DNA from: Rhizomys pruinosus
Lineage: Eukaryota > Chordata > Mammalia > Rodentia > Spalacidae
Direction of reading: 5' to 3'
DNA: 64,000 bases
Assembly: GCA_009823505.1 (NCBI GenBank)
Contig: VZQC01011003.1
Location: 2,140,129-2,204,128, forward strand
The notes beneath the pieces were generated by a model, which was not told the DNA's origin, did no database searches, and was given only the letters and a program-made list of their open reading frames with translations. Positions 31,245-43,080 of the stretch are shown here, piece by piece; the stretch's first letter is position 1, and each line of letters begins with the position of its first letter. The translations under genes were made by a program, and so were the position numbers.

Positions 31245-31393
31245 TTGTTTATTGGTGTTTTTAAGACAGGGTCTCCCTCTACACCCCAGCTGTCCTGGAA
31301 CTCACTCTGTAGACCAGGTTGGCCTGGAATTCACAGAGATCCGCCTACCTCTGCCTCCCAAGTGCTGGGATTAAAGGTGTGTGCCACCACACT
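31245..31393 (-). repeat. B1 SINE
   Basis: TTTTTAAGACAGGGTCTCCC to GTGTGCCACCACACTTC. Confidence 0.93.
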
Positions 31394-31399
31394 TCTATT

Positions 31400-31625
31400 T
31401 TATTAACAAAAGGTTTCACTGAACCTAGAGCTGGCAGATTCAGCTAGCTGGCTGGGTGGCCAGCACCCCAGGGATCCTCAGGTATCTGCCTCTCCAGTGC
31501 GGGCATTACAGGTGCATGTTGCCATATCAGGATTTTTTTTTTACATGTGTGCTGGGGATTGAACTCAAGTCCTCATGATTTGCATAGCAAGAATTTAACA
31601 AAATGAACCATCTCCCTAGCCCCAC
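31400..31625 (-). repeat. Unnamed rodent repeat, family R1
   Basis: TTTCACTGAACCTAGAGCTG, CTGCCTCTCCAGTGCGGGC and the ending GAACCATCTCCCTAGCCCC share order and wording with 24640-24906. Confidence 0.55.
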
Positions 31626-31719
31626 AGACTTTTCTTATACCAGTCCTTTGACTGGAGGGCTCAATAAATAATTAATGATTTGGGGCCTTGTTCTTTTGAG
31701 CTCAGAATATATTTATTTT

Positions 31720-31876
31720 TATTTTATTTTTTGTCTTTTTGAGACAGGGTCTCCCTGTAGCCCCAGCTGTCCTGAAACTCTCTCTGTAGACCAGGCTGGC
31801 CTTGAACTCACAAAGATCCACCTGCCTCTGCCTCCCAAGTGCTAGGACTAAAGGAGTGCGCTACCACACCTGGCTA
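31720..31876 (-). repeat. B1 SINE
   Basis: GTCTTTTTGAGACAGGGTCT to GCTACCACACCTGGC. Confidence 0.94.
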
Positions 31877-32099
31877 GCTCAGAATATATTTTTACCATTC
31901 ACTCCAGCAGGCTTCCTCATGTCCTGGCCTGCAGGATTCCAAAGGAAGTGTTCTTTGAAGATGCAACTCATTTTTATGAATCAAATTCAAGTCCACAGTT
32001 ATAGAAAGACTCAAGCCCCTCTCCTTGACAGATTCTCCAGCCCCTTCTCCAGACCCTTGAGTGCCTGAAGAACCGTTCATGAGGTAAAAGTGTTGTCCA

Positions 32100-32245
32100 T
32101 GGCCCAGGCATGGTGGGGCATGCCTTTAACCCCAGCAGAGGCAGGTAGATCTCTGTGAGTTCAAGGGCAGCCTGGCCTACAGAGCAAGCTCCAGGCCAGC
32201 TGGGACTAAAGGGAGACCCTGTCTCAAAAATAACAACAACAAAAG
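32100..32245 (+). repeat. B1 SINE, internally shortened
   Basis: GCCCAGGCATGGTGGGGCAT to GGGAGACCCTGTCTC plus an (AAC)n tail. The 'cttgggaggc' portion is missing. Confidence 0.92.
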
Positions 32246-33476
32246 AAGTTAAGTCCACACAGGATTGGCCTTGTCCTCACAAAAATGTGTGTTGAGAAGC
32301 TCACTGATTGGGAGGTTAGATGATAGAAGATAATTTTATATCCTAAGAAATTATCTTTGAAAAGTAGTCACTCTCTCTATTTTGGATTTTGGCAAACTAT
32401 AGACTGTGGAGTGAATTCGGCTGGACACATGTTTGCTGATTGGCTGTGAGCTGTAGTTACTTTTTAATGTTTACAAAACCAAAAAACAGATTACTGGATA
32501 TGTCCATAGCTTGTTATATTTAAATTTCAATGTATAAAACTGGTTTCTGAAGCACAGCCATTCTCACTAGTTCATACTTTGGGTCTAACCACACTGGACA
32601 GGCCGAGGGGAGACAGAGCCTCCTATTATCACAGGACAAGATGCAGTGGCAAATGGCCCTTTACAGATAGGCTTGCCCACCTCTTCACTGGGTCATTTTG
32701 GGTTCCTGCTACTTCAGATGCAATTGAAGGGCAGCAAATGACATGTTTAGTTTCGTGGCCAGAGCTCCTTTGGCCAATGTCTCCACAATACATTAGAACA
32801 TGCCTCTGGGTACACACTTAGGGATTGTCATTATATAATGAAAGTCATTTTTAATGTAACCTCCAATATTATTCTCTCATTATTTCTCTAGCCAAATGCT
32901 TACCCATTCACTGATGTCTCTGTCAACTACTCACTGTGCTGCTTGCAAGCCTAGATCTCTTATGGTAACACTAGTCTCCTTTTGTGTACCAGTTCCTGTA
33001 CAATGTTCTGACTTTTGTGTGGTGTATAAACCATTAGGTCAGAAGGGAAGTTTATCTTATTCTTCAGTATGTGGCCCATGTTTTAGGGAGTTTCTGCTTC
33101 CCTGCTGCCTTTTGCCCCCCTCTCAATAACAGGCATGTGTAAACAAAAGTTTCATGCCACACAAGTTGTCATTAATAGATTAAATATTTGATGGTCTAAA
33201 GAAAGCACAAATTTCCTGGTTCAGATTAAGACGGAAAGTAAGGATAAAATGAGATAGGAGTGTAGTTCACAGTTACAGAGCAGAAGAGGAACCTTTCCAG
33301 ATTATATTCTTGCCAGGAATGTTAGATCCTTGAGTCTTCCTTCTCTCCTTTACCACGTATTTATTCAGTTCTCCTATGTGCCAGGCATGAACAAGACTGC
33401 TGAGATCTGGGCCTTAGAAAAGTTCATAGGCTTGTGGGGGAAGTCTGATTATCAACGAATGACCAGGTGACTCTAC
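32246..33476. other. Intron 1, unassigned
   Basis: About 1.2 kb. The stretch ATTCAGTTCTCCTATGTGCC near 33363 is reminiscent of ancient MIR-type repeats but is too short to call. Confidence 0.45.
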
Positions 33477-33496
33477 AGAAAAGATACTTTCTTCCT

Positions 33497-33740
33497 TGGG
33501 CTGGAGCGATGGCCTAGCGGTTAAGAGTGCCGACTGCTCTTGCAGAGGACTGAGTTCGATCCCCAGCACCCACACATGGCGAGAGCCGTCTGAACTCACA
33601 TTCCAGGAGACTCCAGTTCCATGGGAGTCCGACGCCCTTTTCTGACCTCCATGGCGTTGCATGTCACGGTGCACAGACTTGCGCAGACATACATTCATAC
33701 ACTACGGAAATAAATAAATTTTTTAAAAATTTAAAAAAAA
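33497..33740 (+). repeat. B2 SINE, full length, 20-bp target-site duplication
   Basis: AGAAAAGATACTTTCTTCCT occurs at 33477-33496 and again, perfectly, at 33741-33760. Between them lies a complete B2 (TGGGCTGGAGCGATGGCC to an A-rich tail). A well-preserved, relatively recent insertion about 570 bases upstream of exon 2. It has no counterpart in the second block copy. Confidence 0.97.
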
Positions 33741-33947
33741 AGAAAAGATACTTTCTTCCTAAAGCTGAGTTTCCCAGTGAGATGCGCTAAGATGTTATCA
33801 CTGGAACAACTTTTCACTTCTATCTTGACAAGTGTTTCTTTAAGCTTTCTCTTACCATCTTGGCAAGATGTTTTTATTTCTTGACTTGCAAAGTGAGGGA
33901 TGATCCTTCAGTGAGCCAAAAGAAATCCATTTTATTGGGCAGAACAT

Positions 33948-34104
33948 TTTTTTTTTTTTTTTTTTGTCTTTCGAGACAGGGTCTCCCTGTAGCCCAGCTG
34001 TCCTGGAACTTGCTCTGTAGACCAGGCTGGCCTTGAACTCACAAAGATCCACTGCCTCTGCCTCCCAAGTGCTAAGATTAAAGGCATGCGCCACCACGCC
34101 CGAC
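33948..34104 (-). repeat. B1 SINE at start of D2 main segment
   Basis: Poly(T), GTCTTTCGAGACAGGGTCTC to GCCACCACGCCCGACG. The second copy joins to its poly(T). Confidence 0.93.
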
Positions 34105-34311
34105 GCGAACATTTTTAAAATGCAGGTTTACATGTTGCTTCTGTCTACAGGTTCTTCATAATGAATAGGGAGAGACCACCGAATGGAAATGTTTAGAAGG
34201 TCTCATCTGTGCTCTAACAATTGGTAGTAGTGTGTTTTTCTCAATTTCTAAGTAAAAATGATGAAATATGTACTTGGAAGCAAGAACTAACCAGAATTTA
34301 ATCTTTTTCAG

Positions 34312-34492
34312 AAGCCAAGAAGAAAGCGCCCTGTCCTGGACTTGGCTTGTTTTACACAATATTATCTGCCTTCCTTTTCTCAGTGGCCTCTTTATTTGTT
34401 AAAAAAGTGCAAGGCGTCCATGCTGTAGAAATTAGTGCATTTCGATGTGTGTTTCAAATGCTTGTTATTATCCCTTGCTTAATATACAGAAA
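34312..34492 (+). CDS. SLC35G1: SLC35G1 coding exon 2 (first copy)
   Basis: A 181-base internal exon that completes codon 60 and encodes through codon 119, plus two bases of codon 120. It begins after TCTTTTTCAG and ends at AA|GTAAGT, both consensus. The product opens with EAKKKAPCPGLGL, then membrane helix 1 (about residues 70-90, including FYTILSAFLFSVASLFVKK) and helix 2 (about 100-118, including CVFQMLVIIPCLIY). These start the first EamA/DMT domain. The splice phases (1 in, 2 out) fit exons 1 and 3, giving one continuous 365-residue reading frame. I saw no base difference in the second copy of this exon. Confidence 0.93.
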
Positions 34493-36499
34493 GTAAGTAT
34501 TCCTCAGTGCAAAATAGAAGATAATAAATGTGTGTAAATCTCTTGAACTGCCTTGACGATCTTCTCTATAGTAACTGGTATATCATATGTTGACCACTTT
34601 CTGTTCCTCTTGGCTCTGATGAATGAAATGTCCCAGGGTCTACTCACAGAAGATTCTCCCATAAATACACATCACGTGCCTGCAAAGGAGTAGAAAGATC
34701 TAGCCATTCACCACCCCATATTTTGAAGCACGGCTTCTTTTGTATAATTCCCTGTCTTAACCACCCTCCCTTCTTTGGCATAACTGGTATTTGGAAGACA
34801 AGAAGTAAATGAAAGGGTCATAGTGTGCAGTGTTTCTTTATGTGGGATAGACTGATCACCTGCCAGAGTAGATAGAAAATGACAGCAGGATTGAGGTCCT
34901 CCTGAGGGTGCCAGGAGTAACCTTGAACAAGATTACTTCAGGATTCTTTCCTCCCCCATAAACTGGTGGGAGTGGTACTGTCTAGGCTGTGCCCCACAGG
35001 TGAGCATAAGAATTTTTGTTAGTTAAAGTGTGTCTGTATAATGTAACTAGAGAGCATCGCCCTCTACACTCCCCTCCCACCCTCTTCCATGTGGAACTTA
35101 ACACCTCTTTGTGGGGTTGGAATTATGCCCCTCCACTACTGTAACTTACACCCTGTGTACTTTGAACCCTGGGAGGATTAATAGTTTGTTCCCTACTGAG
35201 TCGCCTGACTCTCTGTTTTGGAGTTAAAGATGCTTAAACCTCAAATCAAAAACTTCAGTTGCTTGCCACCAAAATCTCTTTGTATCTCATAACACTGTAC
35301 AGATTCATTTACATTAGTATCATTCCATATCCTGAGAAATTGGTTGAAAATATGCTGAGATTAATATTGTCAGGAATTCTTGGGTGTGTACAAACAATAG
35401 TACTTTAGGAAATGGGAGTTAGACTTCAGGAATTTCTAAAGGAAGTAACAGAACTCTGAGATTAACAACTATCTTTCCCATTTTTCAATAAAAGTATTGT
35501 CAGTAAAGTACTAGAAAGAGACTTCTTAAAATCTTTGGCTCTATCTTTTTCGATATGCAAAGTTCACTGTTGGTTCACTGTCATGGAAAGATGTATAACA
35601 TTTAAACACATAGGCCAAAGATGGCCATGCTTTGGTTTCTAACTCCAGATATCTGAAAATGTCTATATCTACCCCAGTGAAGTCTGTCCCTGGCACACGT
35701 GAGCGAGTATACCTGGCCAAGGATTTACAGAATAGATTTTTGGCAAATATTTAATTGGGAAAAATTAGATAGTAGTATTTACATGCATTCAACCACTACA
35801 TTTTTTTGGTTTTGATTTTTGGTCTTTTTGAAGTTTTTTTTTTTTTTAGTTCCTGGCCTGGAGCTCACTATATTAGACCAGTTTGCTTGTAACTCACAGA
35901 GATTGCTGCCTCTGCCTCTTGAGTGCTGGATTAAAGGCATGTGCCACCACACCTGGCCTTACATTTTTTTCAGTGTGCTTGAGCTCATGAATGAGAACAA
36001 TGAAAATATATATTAAATGGCTAAAGAAATTTAACATTGGCTCAACTTTCATAGAAAAATTGGTGAGATTGAGACTGTACATTAGTCAGGATTAAGTTTC
36101 CTCAGAGTACTACTAAGTCTTAAGATTATGTTTATTACAAAATGATGCATTTTCATCATAGAAAATTTGGAGAAGACCAGAATTATAAAAAAAAAAAAAA
36201 AGAATTATATGAGTCTACCTGTGAAGGTATAAGTCCTGTTAACATCTAGTCTTTTTTTGTCTTTTTTTTCAAGTGTGTACACAGGGAAAATATCTATATT
36301 GAGTGGCTTATTCTGTGGTTTCTTTTCTGTCTTTGCTCCTACTTCAACACTTAGAAATGTTAGAAAAATATTTTTAAATAGAGGGGTGCTATAGAACTTA
36401 CTCCTTTATTATGGTATTTTTGGAATGTCTAATTAAACATTTGATTGAAAAATCAATGTCAAATTCATTTAAAATGCATCTCTTCGTTTAAATTTACAG
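34493..36499. other. SLC35G1: SLC35G1 intron 2
   Basis: A 2.0-kb GT-AG intron. Apart from a reverse B1 near 35812 it contains nothing I can name. The acceptor reads AATTTACAG. Confidence 0.9.
35812..35960 (-). repeat. B1 SINE with garbled poly(T) side
   Basis: The normal B1 entry is replaced by TTTTTGAAGTTTTTTT, and GACCAGTTTGCTTGTAACTC stands where the second copy (48840-49003) reads GACCAGGCTGTCCTTGAACTC. Probably a sequence error in this copy. Confidence 0.85.
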
Positions 36500-37238
36500 A
36501 ACTGGGTTTATAGGCCCCAAAGGTCAACGAATTTTCCTCATTTTCAGAGGAGTCTTTGGTTCCACTGCCATGATCCTTATGTACTATGCTTTCCAGACGA
36601 CGTCCCTCGCAGATGCCACCGTTATTGCATTTAGCTGTCCGGTGTTTACGTCAATATTTGCTTGGATATTTCTCAAGGAAAAGTATAGCCTTTGGGATGC
36701 TTTCTTCACCTTGTTCGCAATCACTGGAGTGATCCTTATCGTGAGACCACAGTTTTTGTTTGGTTCCGACACTTCCGGGATGAGTGAAAGCTATTCAGAC
36801 CACCTGAAGGGGACGTTTGCGGCAGTCGGACATGCTGTGTTAGCTGCAATGACTCTAGTTATCCTAAGAAAAATGGGAAAATCTGTGGACTATTTTCTGA
36901 GCATTTGGTATTATGTCATAGTTGGCCTTGTTGAAAGTGTTGTCATCCTCTTTGTGATAGGAGAATGGAGTCTGCCCTACTGTGGGTTGGACAGGCTGTT
37001 TCTCATACTCATTGGGCTCTTGGGTTTGGGGGGTCAGATATTTATCACGAAAGCACTGCAAATAGAAAAAGCAGGACTTGTAGCAATAACAAAGACAATG
37101 GATATAGTCTTCGCTTTCGTCTTTCAGATTGTATTCTTTGATAATGTGCCAACCTGGTGGACAGTGGGCGGAGCTCTCTGCGTAGTAGCCAGCAGCACTG
37201 GAGCAACCATTCGTAAATGGGTCCAGAATTCCAAATGA
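36500..37238 (+). CDS. SLC35G1: SLC35G1 coding exon 3 (first copy)
   Basis: Encodes the last base of codon 120 to the stop, residues 121-365: membrane helices 3-10 of the two-EamA-domain fold. Helices are apparent at about 131-150, 158-178, 185-202, 223-242, 249-271, 283-300, 307-333 and 338-356. GEWSLPYCGLDRLF and GGQIFITKALQIEKAG are family-typical strings, and the tail ends KWVQNSK. SLC35G1 (TMEM20, POST) was described as an ER and plasma-membrane protein that binds STIM1 after store depletion and links it to Ca2+ pumps. More recent work reports chloride-sensitive citrate transport in intestine. Total length, 365 residues, equals the human protein as remembered. No break is seen. Confidence 0.95.
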
Positions 37239-37827
37239 AATACCTGCTGAAATCTCTCTTATATTTTCAAGTACACCTTCACCCAGCTCAGACATCTCAC
37301 CCCTGGAAAATCATTATCTATTGATTATATTTAATAAATTTCATAAATAAAGTACCATTTTTGAATATGGTATGTCTTTAATAAAGAGTAGCTAGTCTGG
37401 TCTAGCATATTTTTGATAGTGTTTAGTTTTACTGTGGCTTGTTTTGGTTGGGGTGTCATTGGTGATAGAGCTCATTTGAAGAAAAATTGCAGAGATTTTT
37501 ATGGCTATAATTTTTTAAATGTTTTTTGGATGTGGTTGGGAGATAACTTTATTTTTAGTAGTATAGAGCCTAAGAAACTTAATATTGATAATGCTGCTCT
37601 AATTAGTAATTAGTACTGTTTTAACCCTTCATTAGCAATACAATTCCATTCGGGATGCCAAAGCTGAAATGTCATATAGGTGCCTACTTATTAATGTTAG
37701 TAATACAAGTGAATTTGCCTTATTTTCAAGGATTTTATAAATGATTATTTCAAGTCATATTTGTGCCTTTTCATTTTGATGCTGGAGTTTTATATGTAAT
37801 CTCTAAGGACTTGCCTTTTTGTCATAT
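37239..37827 (+). other. SLC35G1: SLC35G1 3' untranslated region and flank
   Basis: AT-rich sequence following the TGA. The transcript end is probably set by the polyadenylation signals listed next, but a longer form cannot be excluded. Confidence 0.65.
37333..37385 (+). terminator. SLC35G1: Cluster of polyadenylation signals
   Basis: Three AATAAA hexamers at 37333-37338, 37346-37351 and 37380-37385, about 95-150 bases after the stop codon. Further AATAAA motifs at 38253 and 39752 could serve longer transcripts. Confidence 0.6.
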
Positions 37828-37950
37828 CTCTCTTTGCACTGATGTTTGAGAGGATTTGCAGTTGAGGGCGATGTCTTCATTCTCTTGGGGGATGCGTCTG
37901 TCTTCCATTCGCAATACTAAGAACACATACAAAATGCAAGTTCAAATAAA
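37828..37950. other. Garbled patch replacing a B2
   Basis: In the second copy a complete B2 with a 16-base target-site duplication lies here. In this copy only the B2 tail-like ACACATACAAAATGCAAG and one copy of AAAAATTTTAATTCTC (37953-37968) remain, preceded by sequence unlike the other copy. Confidence 0.7.
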
Positions 37951-37987
37951 TTAAAAATTTTAATTCTCACTGTTATTGAAACTGCCC

Positions 37988-38109
37988 TTTTTTTTTTTTT
38001 TTTTGTCTTTTGAAATAGGTCTCCCCATAGCACCAGGCTGGCCTGGAACTCACTCTGTTAGACCAGGCTGGCCTTGAACTCAGAGATCCGCCTGCCTCTG
38101 CCTCCTGAG
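37988..38109 (-). repeat. B1 SINE, 5'-truncated, with target-site duplication
   Basis: GAAACTGCCC at 37978-37987 and at 38110-38119 flanks a B1 that ends at CTGCCTCTGCCTCCTGAG, so it was truncated on insertion. Confidence 0.94.
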
Positions 38110-38119
38110 GAAACTGCCC

Positions 38120-41100
38120 AAATTTTTAAATTCCAAGATTTCCAGTTTGTTAAATCTTAAGATGGAGATCTTGGCTTAACCAGTGTGCACGTTTCCACTT
38201 GACCTATGATGCTTTTTCTATAAATTCTGGTTGAATTTGTAGTGTGATGCCAAATAAAATTTTCTCAGGATCCTTTTAGGTTGAACCATATGAAATTGCC
38301 CAGTTTTACCATTTTCATTTCCAAAACCTTTAGTTCCATAAGGTTCACCATTAATAGTCCCCCTACCCACTAATAAAATATTTAGAAGACTTTAGACTGT
38401 ATGTTTTAAAAACAACCTTTTTTTAAGGATTGTTTGTGGTTAAACTACAGTCTTTTTTTTTTTCATTATGGAATGATATGTAATAGCTCTTGTGTTAGAG
38501 GCAACAATGTAAAGACCTGTTATTCCATAGTTCATTGACTTTCACAGTTTCTTGCATAGAAAAACAAATCCCTGGTAAATGGTAGCTTTTGACTAAAAAG
38601 CTTTACCATACTAGTGCGAATTCAGAGAACACACATTCTGTATCCAGAGCAACAGCAGGCTGTTACTCTGAATGAGAGGATTTGGTATTGAGGGAAGCAA
38701 TGCCCTTTATCAGGATGTTGGTAAATGATTCCCTTTATGGTGAGACCGTGGTGGCCTCAAAAGTTGCTCTGTCAGACAGCATCTGTCATCATTAGAGTTG
38801 AGAGGCTGTCCATACTTTTCCACCCTCATCACCATTCTTCCAAAGAAGAAAGCTTGACTCCTGGGACTTACACTTTGGTGAGAAAGGATCTTTTCCAGTA
38901 GTGTCAAGTAGTGTCAAGGTGCAACTTTAAACATTGTAAACAATGCTGACAAATCCCATCTGATGAAATCCTATATGAAGTTTATTTAGCTGAGTTATCT
39001 CAATCACATTTGACCTGACTCATACTCTTGGAATTTAAACTTGCAAATAGTACCATTATGCAACCATCTTAGAAAACTATAGAATTGACAGCCTTTTAGA
39101 GCTCAAAAGTATCTTAGCATCTCTCGGAAGCCAGGCTGCATAGATAGAGATGACAGGATGGAGATCACACAAGCTGGGTTTCCATGGCAGCCTCCTCTTA
39201 CTTAGTTCCATGATAAGAATGGAAAGGCAACCCCTGGAACTACCTAATACTGATTATCTCCAATTTCCAGGTACAGTAAGAGACTCTCTGGAAGCTTGGA
39301 AGTTCAAATCCCTTTGAATCTATATACTAGAAACATGTTTTCTTTCAGGCAATGGTTTAAAAACTTGAGTGTCACAATCATGTGATAACATTGGAAACCA
39401 TTTTTCTTATCCCAGCCTTTACAGGGTATGATTCTTAAACACAATGTCCAAGCCTATGTATTGTAACAAATATGGGTGTGTATATATTTTGCATAGATTG
39501 TAGTTTCTATATCTTGAAAAGGAAAATATTTTTCATAACTTGTTTTTTATAAGTCCATTAAAAATATACAAGAAAGCTATATTTTGGTTTTTTATGACTA
39601 TAAAAATGTTTATGTAACTTATTGTTTCAACCATGTGCTTCTAAATCATTTTCTTTCGGAGACTGGCCTCTAGCCATTTAGCTAGGTTGCACTCAAGTTT
39701 CAGACTGTTAAACTGTTCCTTATACTGCTACATCAAATCCAACATCTCCAAAATAAAGACACTAATCTGTACTAAAGAGGCCTTCATTCTTCCAGACCCT
39801 AAGAGCTTGGAGCGACTTAGAGTGTGTGTTTTGCTCTTACAGCCTATCTGTTACTAATCCTGCACTGTTTTCTTACTGCTTTATGAAACCTTTCTAACCT
39901 CACTACTTCCGATTTTCTACCACTGTATTTAACTTAGCCACATGCTCAAGACCACCCTGGCGCTTGTGTCAGGGCCAAGCTAATGTCCCTGAAGTCCTGC
40001 TGCTGTTATCACTCTGGTCCTTATGAAGACGTAGTGAGGTCTGGTTAGGGCACACCATCATGCCCAAGTTACTTACCTGGCTCCATTCTCACTTCACCCT
40101 GTTCTCCCACATCACAGTAAGAGGATCAACTTCCCACTAACTCACATTGGCCAGAAGAGTCCTTTCTTGCTGTCTCTTATTGGACCTGTGAAGCCTGTTT
40201 GCCTCCAATGTCCGAGCTGGGGCTTTGTTTCTTCCACTGTCTCCAGCTTCTCATGCTCATAATCCTCTTGGAGAAAGGGACAAACCACTGGGTTAAGATA
40301 TGAGTCACTTATCAATGAGGCAAGCGTTATATACCTTGGCTATTTTCTTCATTTGGTAAATAGTACATTATTACCCAAATCCTTCTAAGGAACATCATAA
40401 ACTGTGTAGACCAAAAGGAAGCACAAAGGGGCCCCCACTTTTTTTAGTAATGAATGTGGTTGATACTGTAGAGCTGACTGTTCTCTCCCTTGTCAAAATG
40501 CTGCCTCCACTAGGATCCTTATTCCTGAGCAGGTTCATCAAGAACAGAGGTATGCATCTCTGAAAGCAGAGCTCACTTAACCCTTCCTATCATACAGACT
40601 TGAATTGCTATCCAGCAGCAGATCTGTACCCAGAGCTGCTCAGGGCCACCATCCCCAACTTATGCATAGGTGTCATCTTTCCAGTTGGCTTTAATGCTGG
40701 TCCTCAGAAAGTACGATGCTTAGCTCTGATTTGGGGAATAGGCCTAACTTCCCATGTGTTTCCTATGCATTCCTCTAGCCTCTTCTCTGCTCCTCTCCTA
40801 AGTATCATGAATGTCAAGGGTAATATAGTGGTTAGGGAGCTAGTTTTCTTGATAGCAGCCTGTCTTCTGCCTTAGGTATATACAGATTCATAGTCAATAG
40901 TATTAGAACTGGTTTATTATGGTATCATTTGGACATGTGATGCTTGGGACCTACCCCCAGCATGATGTTTTATGGCCTTTATAGTGTTTGACATCAAATC
41001 TAATATAGCCAGTACGTCTTACCAGTGATTCCCTGTGAATGACAAAGAAATACGCATCCAGTTTATTTGAAAACTAAATTTGAAGTCGCCCTGGAAAACT

Positions 41101-41415
41101 TGACAGAGAGCCCATGATGCAGGCACTACTTACCTAGAGACTGGGTGAGAGTTTACCATGGCATCAAGGTTGGGCAGGAAAGATCACAGGGCTGGAGAGA
41201 GCATTGTGATCCAGGAGGCCTGTTCCTAAGGATGGAAATGCCTGGCAGCTCTTACAGGTTTGACCATGATTTGAAGGCTGCACTATATGTGTAAAACACC
41301 AACGAGATGGTATTGGTGTTCTCTATGATTACCGTGACTTACCAGGTTAATATCAGAATCAAATCCAAAACATAAAGTCTAATTCAGAAGGGATTAACCA
41401 TGTGATGCTCCCCCT
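38120..41415. other. SLC35G1 3' flank, unassigned
   Basis: About 3.3 kb of ordinary sequence with no convincing exon. An open frame of 91 codons at 40600-40875 recurs identically in the second copy but has no recognisable protein features. Confidence 0.5.
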
Positions 41416-41419
41416 GGGA

Positions 41420-41705
41420 ACCCAGTCGTGAGGAAGCTGAGGCCATGTGGAGAGGCCTACATGGAGAGAAACATAGGTTTTCACCCCTCAGGCCCATCTG
41501 TACTGCTGCTGATAGCTCACATCAGCTTACCAGACATGTGAGCGTGTACATTGGTATCAGGGATCCTCCAGCCTTCAGGTTAGCCACCCCAGCCGATGCT
41601 GTGTGGAGCAGACACGGCAGACACTAGCCTTCCCCACTTGCTTAGTTCTGTTCCAACTGCAGATTTCTGAGAATAGAAATAAACGATTGTGTTTGTAAGC
41701 TACTA
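41420..41705 (+). repeat. MLT1-like (MaLR) LTR fragment
   Basis: The segment from GAGGAAGCTGAGGCCATGTG through GATCCTCCAGCCTTCAGG to GAATAGAAATAAACGATTG, then TAAGCTACTAA, follows the layout of mammalian MLT1-type LTR 3' ends ('gaaataaat...ttttaagccactaa'). Confidence 0.5.
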
Positions 41706-42229
41706 AAACAATCAAGATCATATGAAAACATGCCTATTTGACCATATGTGGTGTACCCAATTATAAGCCACAATTCATACAGCAAAACAGGTTAACATAG
41801 AAACAAAATGCAGAAGAAGGGGAACTAAAGATGTGTGGCGCCTGTGAAGACAAAGTAGCTAACCAAGGATTCCCCAGTGCCCCAAACTTGTTAAAATGAC
41901 ACGAGAATGGCTAGGGTTGGGGCACACTCTGCATGAGTTCGATGAGAGAGGTTTGCTGGATGCTATAAGGGTCAGAAGAAGCAGACAAGAGACAATGAGC
42001 TCTGCACCATTAAGCTAAATGGAAGTAGAGGCATAGGTAATAGAGGGGTCACTGTATAATATTTTGGAAATATTTTAAAAACAAAAAAAAAAAAAATGAT
42101 AGTATGAAGATCAGTATTGAACCATGACTACCATCTGCTACCTTCACTTACCCTCTTCCCAGTCCTCCCTATATGAAAAATATTTCAAAAGATTTATGTG
42201 AAAAGAAATAAGTTTGGTAGTTCAGGTTG

Positions 42230-42310
42230 TTTTCAGTCCCAGGAACGATCCAGGATATTGTACATGCTAGGTAAAGCACTCTTACCACTGAGTCATATCC
42301 CTAGTCCTGT
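42230..42310 (-). repeat. ID-like SINE
   Basis: CCAGGATATTGTACATGCTA and TACCACTGAGTCATATCCCT read, in reverse, as an ID head and tRNA-like body. A (TTTA)n run follows at about 42331-42352. Confidence 0.65.
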
Positions 42311-42352
42311 TATAGAGTTAGTATTTATTGATTTATTTATTTATTTATTTAT

Positions 42353-42505
42353 TATTCTGACCGAAAGAGTATAACTACGTGCTCTGGCTGTCTTGGAACT
42401 AGCTCTGTAGATCAAGCTAGATAGATTGACAACATAGTGATTCCTACTGATTAAAGCCTGCCCATTGGTGGGATGAAAGGAGTGTTGCCATCAGGCCCAG
42501 ACAGA
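42353..42505 (-). repeat. Old B1-like element
   Basis: CTTGGAACTAGCTCTGTAGA and GTTGCCATCAGGCCCAG keep B1 order. The second copy (55562-55706) reads more regularly (GAGACAGAGTCTCACTACGT). Confidence 0.65.
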
Positions 42506-42540
42506 TCAGTTTTTTAGCTTGTTTTCATACATATGAATCT

Positions 42541-43080
42541 GTGCATGATGGTTTAATTTTGGTTGTTAACTTGACTGGACTAAAGAACAAATAAGAGGGG
42601 AAAAAAATTACATCAAAAAGAATCAAATCACACAAAACCAAACAAACAAGAAAAAGCGAATCTTCGGATTGGACTACCTCAACTCGGATGGCCCACCCCC
42701 AAATGTGGGTGGTATGCTTCTGCCGGCAGGCAGGATAAAAGGCCAAGGCAGAGGGGAGCTGGTCACTTTTCCTGCGGCTTGCCCCTCTCTCTCACTGGTG
42801 AGTTTTGTCTTGCTGCTGTGATCAACCCTTTGGATCCAGCGTGTCCTGAGACCGGCAGATCTCCTGGATCCAGCGCGATCCATCAGCACCAGATTGGGAC
42901 TACTGAGCCATCCAGCCTTGTGGGACTGAGCAGTTCCCTGGATTCTCAGCCTCTCCAGTGCGGCGTGGCTACTGTTGGAATACTTGAGCTCTGTCACGTG
43001 CGCAACCACTCACTTGTATTATAGCTCTCTATCGTTCCTGTCGGCTTCTGTTTATTTAGAGACCCCTGACTAATACATGT
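42541..43080 (+). repeat. Rodent interspersed repeat A
   Basis: From GTGCATGATGGTTTAATTTT through CCCACCCCCAAATGTGGG and GGCTTGCCCCTCTCTC to CCCTGACTAATACA. I recognise the style of a rodent dispersed repeat ('tcaacttgactgg...ctgactaataca') but not the family. Second copy at about 55748-56218. Confidence 0.55.

Noticed and set aside
33340..33440. MIR or L2 fragment
   Set aside because: ATTCAGTTCTCCTATGTGCC and the following text are suggestive, but the match is too short and diverged to list as a feature.
40600..40875. 91-codon open frame conserved in both copies (also 53817-54092)
   Set aside because: Both copies are the same DNA, so conservation carries no information. There is no recognisable domain, promoter or splice context.
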